From Ruminiclostridium sp. (GTDB lineage Bacteria > Bacillota > Clostridia > Oscillospirales > Oscillospiraceae), in the NCBI GenBank assembly GCA_017560855.1, contig JAFZEB010000086.1, positions 1 to 14,782 of the forward strand: a stretch of DNA of 14,782 bases. Reading direction: 5' to 3'. Below, piece by piece: positions 12,440-14,782 of the stretch. The translations under genes were made by a program, and so were the position numbers. Below the pieces are notes generated by a model. The model saw nothing but the letters and a program-made list of their open reading frames with translations. It did no database searches and had not been told where the DNA came from. Positions within the stretch are counted from its first letter, which is position 1. Each line of letters starts with the position of its first letter.

Positions 12440-12883
12440 ATGCGAGCAGTTGTCACTAGAGTGTCCCAGGCCTCCGTCGTCATCGACGGACAGACCGTGG
12501 GCGAAATTGGAAAAGGGTTCCTGGTCCTGCTGGGCATTGCCCCCGAGGACACCGAAGCCCAGGCAGAAAAGCTGGCCGACAAGGTCTGCGGTCTGCGGGT
12601 CTTTTCTGATGAGGCCGGTAAGATGAATCTGAACCTGGAAGCCGCCGGAGGTGAACTTCTGGTGGTGTCCCAGTTCACCCTCTACGCCGACATCAAGAGC
12701 CGCCGCCCCGGCTTTACCAAGGCAGCCAAGCCCGACATCGCCATCCCCCTGTATGAAAAGTTTATGGAACTCTGCCGGAACCGTGGGTTCCACGTGGAAC
12801 ACGGCGAGTTCGGCGCGGACATGGTCGTGTCCTCCATCAACGACGGCCCCGTGACCATCTGGATGGACACGGAAACCATGTAA
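12440..12883 (+). CDS. dtd: D-aminoacyl-tRNA deacylase
   Basis: Hydrolyses D-amino acids (and glycine on tRNA-Ala) from mischarged tRNAs, protecting translation in the cytoplasm. At 147 residues it has the normal length. It begins MRAVVTRVSQASVVIDG and carries both active-site motifs: SQFTLYAD (77-84) and the cross-subunit NDGPVT (134-139). Two subunits build the site. The start ATG has AGGAGGA with a 6-nt spacer. It is first in a plus-strand operon with its own promoter; the MBL gene follows after 35 nt. In many Firmicutes relA lies directly upstream of dtd; here an unrelated divergent gene does. Confidence 0.97.
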   Translation: MRAVVTRVSQASVVIDGQTVGEIGKGFLVLLGIAPEDTEAQAEKLADKVCGLRVFSDEAGKMNLNLEAAGGELLVVSQFTLYADIKSRRPGFTKAAKPDIAIPLYEKFMELCRNRGFHVEHGEFGADMVVSSINDGPVTIWMDTETM

Positions 12884-12906
12884 ACCTACCACCCCATTTT
12901 CTTTAC

Positions 12907-12913
12907 GAGGTGA
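12907..12913 (+). promoter_or_regulatory. Ribosome binding site deciding the MBL gene start
   Basis: GAGGTGA with a 5-nt spacer to the ATG at 12919. The in-frame GTG at 12910 lies inside this site and so cannot be the start. Confidence 0.7.
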
Positions 12914-12918
12914 TTTCT

Positions 12919-13536
12919 ATGTTACAGATCAGACGTATGCCCGTGGGTCAGATCGGCACCAACTGCTACCTGCTGGAAGACCCCGACACCAAGACCTGCG
13001 CCCTCATCGATCCCGGCGATCAGGCCAACGACATCGACCGTGTCATCCGTGAGGCCGGTCTGTCCCTCTCCATGATCCTCATCACCCAAGGTCACTTCGA
13101 CCACGTGCTGGCCGTCCCCGGCCTGGTGGAAAAGTGGCCCAACACCCCCGTCTACGTCCACAATAAGGAGGTCAACTGGGAGTTCAAGGGTGACCAGTAT
13201 ATGCTCCTGGCTCCCATCCCTGAGATCAAGACCGTGAAGGAAGGCGACATCATCGACTTTGCCGGTGCTCAGATCGAAGTTCTCCATACTCCCGGTCACT
13301 CCCCCGGCTCTGTGTGCTACAAGGTGGGGGACGTCCTCTTTGCCGGCGACACCCTGTTCGCAGGCTCCTGCGGCCGCACCGACTTCATCGGCGGTTCCAC
13401 CAGCCAGATCCTCCTGTCCCTGAAGAGACTGGTGGAGCTGGAGGGCAACCTGCGGGTCTGCCCCGGCCATGACCGGATCACCGACCTGGACACCGAGCGG
13501 GAACACAACCCCTACGTCCGTCAGGCTCTGCGATGA
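12919..13536 (+). CDS. MBL-fold metallo-hydrolase (glyoxalase II-like) with altered metal motif
   Basis: A 205-residue metallo-beta-lactamase-fold protein of the YqgX/GloB-like group that accompanies dtd and hemZ in clostridia; its substrate is unknown. Ligands visible are H59, D61 and H62 in TQGHFDHV, H127 in TPGHSPGS, D144 in FAGDTLF and H184 in CPGHD. The first His of the usual HxHxDH is Gln57 (codon CAA, 13087-13089), one base from a His codon. Otherwise the fold appears complete, with an N-terminal strand (VGQIGTNCYLLED) and the GRTDFIGGS loop typical of the group. GTG at 12910 is rejected because it overlaps the ribosome binding site. The next gene starts within this gene's stop (ATGA). 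The Gln could leave a single-metal or altered enzyme, or be natural variation. Confidence 0.9.
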   Translation: MLQIRRMPVGQIGTNCYLLEDPDTKTCALIDPGDQANDIDRVIREAGLSLSMILITQGHFDHVLAVPGLVEKWPNTPVYVHNKEVNWEFKGDQYMLLAPIPEIKTVKEGDIIDFAGAQIEVLHTPGHSPGSVCYKVGDVLFAGDTLFAGSCGRTDFIGGSTSQILLSLKRLVELEGNLRVCPGHDRITDLDTEREHNPYVRQALR

Positions 13537-14782
13537 AGCTGTTCTTCCGGGGCCACGACGAAAAATACGCCGTGGAGCAGACCATGCTCACCCTCTTCCC
13601 GGCAGAACGGCCCCTCTATCCCGAGGAGGCCCCCGGAGGAGACAACGAGCTGGAACTCTCCTTCTCCCGGGGTGACAGCTGGTCCACTGCCACTGCCAAG
13701 CTCCGCCGGGAGGGAAAGACCTTCACCCGCCAGTGCCGGGTGAAGACATCCGAACTGAACCACGAAGACCCTGTGGTGGTCACCCGCCTGACCCGGCGGA
13801 CCCTTCAGCGGGCCTTCTACATGGCGGCTATAGACTGCCTGGGCACCGAGCCCCCCTGGGGGATGCTCTCCGGGGTTCGCCCGGTGAAGCTCCCCACCAA
13901 GGCCATGCTGGATGGGGCCACCCCCCGACAGGCCGAGGCCGAACTGCGGGACCGGTACCGGGTCTCTCCCGACCGCCAGAAACTGGCCATGGCCTGTGCC
14001 AAAGCCAGTTTCTCCCTGAAAAAGAGCCTGGGTGAGAACGAGGTGTCCCTCTATGTTGGCATCCCCTTCTGCCCCACCCGGTGCGCCTACTGCTCCTTCA
14101 TCTCCTCCTCGGGATCGGCCAACAAGCTCATCCCCCAGTATCTGGAGGGACTCTTCCAGGAGATCGACGCTGCCGGTGCCAATCTGCTGGCTTCGGGCAA
14201 GACCGTCCGCACCGTCTACATCGGCGGCGGCACCCCCACCACCCTGGACGCTGACCAGCTCCGGGCATTGCTGGCCCGGATCAACCAGGCCTCTCAGTTA
14301 AAACCCGGCACGGAGTTCACCGTGGAGGCCGGCCGCCCCGACACCATCACCCGGGAGAAGCTGGAAGCCATCCGGGACGGGGGCGGCAACCGCATCTCCG
14401 TCAATCCCCAGACCATGTCCGACAAGGTCCTGGAGGCCATTGGCCGCAGCCACCGGGCAGGGGATATCCAGAACGCCTTCCGGCTGGCCCGGGAGACTCA
14501 GGTCGGGGCCGTGAACATGGACCTGATCGCCGGTCTGCCCGCCGACACCGTGGAAGGCTTCCGGGACACCCTGGACCAGGTCATCGCCATGGACCCGGAA
14601 AACATCACCGTCCACACCCTGGCCCTGAAGAAGGGGGCCCGCCTCCGTCAGGAGGAAGTGGTTCTGCCCAGCGGCGAGGATGTGGCCAACATGCTGGCCT
14701 ATGCCTGGCAGGCTCTGGAAGCCGCCGGGTATGAGCCCTACTACCTGTACCGGCAGAAATTTATGTCCGGCTCCTTCGAAAA
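13533..14782 (+). CDS. hemZ: HemZ-type radical SAM coproporphyrinogen dehydrogenase, N-terminal part (cut by window edge)
   Basis: Relative of oxygen-independent coproporphyrinogen III oxidase, of the HemZ type found in Firmicutes. The first 416 residues are visible and the frame is open to the right edge. An N-terminal HemZ-specific region (about 1-165, with WGMLSGVRPVKLP) precedes the radical SAM core. The cluster motif is CPTRCAYC (C180, C184, C187), then GGGTPTTL, the SAM-binding VEAGRPDTI, RISVNPQTM and NMDLIAGLP. The ATG overlaps the MBL stop codon as ATGA, with no strong ribosome binding site, which suggests translational coupling. Whether it makes haem or acts on another substrate in a fermentative anaerobe cannot be told from sequence. 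In related genomes hisS and aspS often follow. Confidence 0.93.
   Translation, partial: MKLFFRGHDEKYAVEQTMLTLFPAERPLYPEEAPGGDNELELSFSRGDSWSTATAKLRREGKTFTRQCRVKTSELNHEDPVVVTRLTRRTLQRAFYMAAIDCLGTEPPWGMLSGVRPVKLPTKAMLDGATPRQAEAELRDRYRVSPDRQKLAMACAKASFSLKKSLGENEVSLYVGIPFCPTRCAYCSFISSSGSANKLIPQYLEGLFQEIDAAGANLLASGKTVRTVYIGGGTPTTLDADQLRALLARINQASQLKPGTEFTVEAGRPDTITREKLEAIRDGGGNRISVNPQTMSDKVLEAIGRSHRAGDIQNAFRLARETQVGAVNMDLIAGLPADTVEGFRDTLDQVIAMDPENITVHTLALKKGARLRQEEVVLPSGEDVANMLAYAWQALEAAGYEPYYLYRQKFMSGSFE

Overview
The window is about 60% GC and holds a compact housekeeping region of a Firmicute. DivIVA, SepF, Hfq, HemZ and the miaB-mutS-mutL-miaA-hfq order all fit this. The composition, the synteny and a structured intergenic repeat point to a clostridial gut lineage of the Oscillospiraceae type (an inference; no 16S or other marker is present).

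Minus strand, about 11.4 kb. A strong sigma-A-type promoter at 11419-11447 (TTGAAA, 17 nt, TGC-TATACT) reads into miaB, mutS, mutL, miaA, hfq, an HlyD-like membrane adaptor, yggS, sepF, divIVA and the 5' part of ileS, which runs off the left edge. Apart from the repeat-bearing miaB-mutS gap, spacers are 2-89 nt, so this looks like one long operon with a few internal hairpins that could tune readthrough. The themes are tRNA A37 modification (MiaA, MiaB), mismatch repair (MutS, MutL), RNA chaperoning (Hfq), PLP homeostasis (YggS), septum assembly and polarity (SepF, DivIVA), and isoleucyl-tRNA supply (IleS). YlmG and YlmH, which often lie between SepF and DivIVA, are absent.

The 149-nt miaB-mutS gap holds the most unusual object: a 117-nt element made of five consecutive short hairpins, bounded by an exact 7-bp direct repeat (TATCACA). 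It looks like a non-autonomous, MITE/REP-like insertion. Removing the element and one repeat copy leaves a normal 25-nt operon spacer.

Upstream of the operon is a separate minus-strand gene for a lipoprotein of unknown function, closed by a strong 12-bp hairpin at 11469-11495. Diverging from it on the plus strand is a dtd, MBL-fold hydrolase, hemZ operon with its own promoter (12372-12401). The MBL protein has Gln in place of the first metal-binding His of the HxHxDH motif. hemZ overlaps it by ATGA and runs off the right edge.

No tRNA, rRNA, CRISPR array, prophage or defence system was seen. No gene-free stretch exceeds 300 nt. Apart from the repeat element, this is ordinary core genome with several small departures worth checking.
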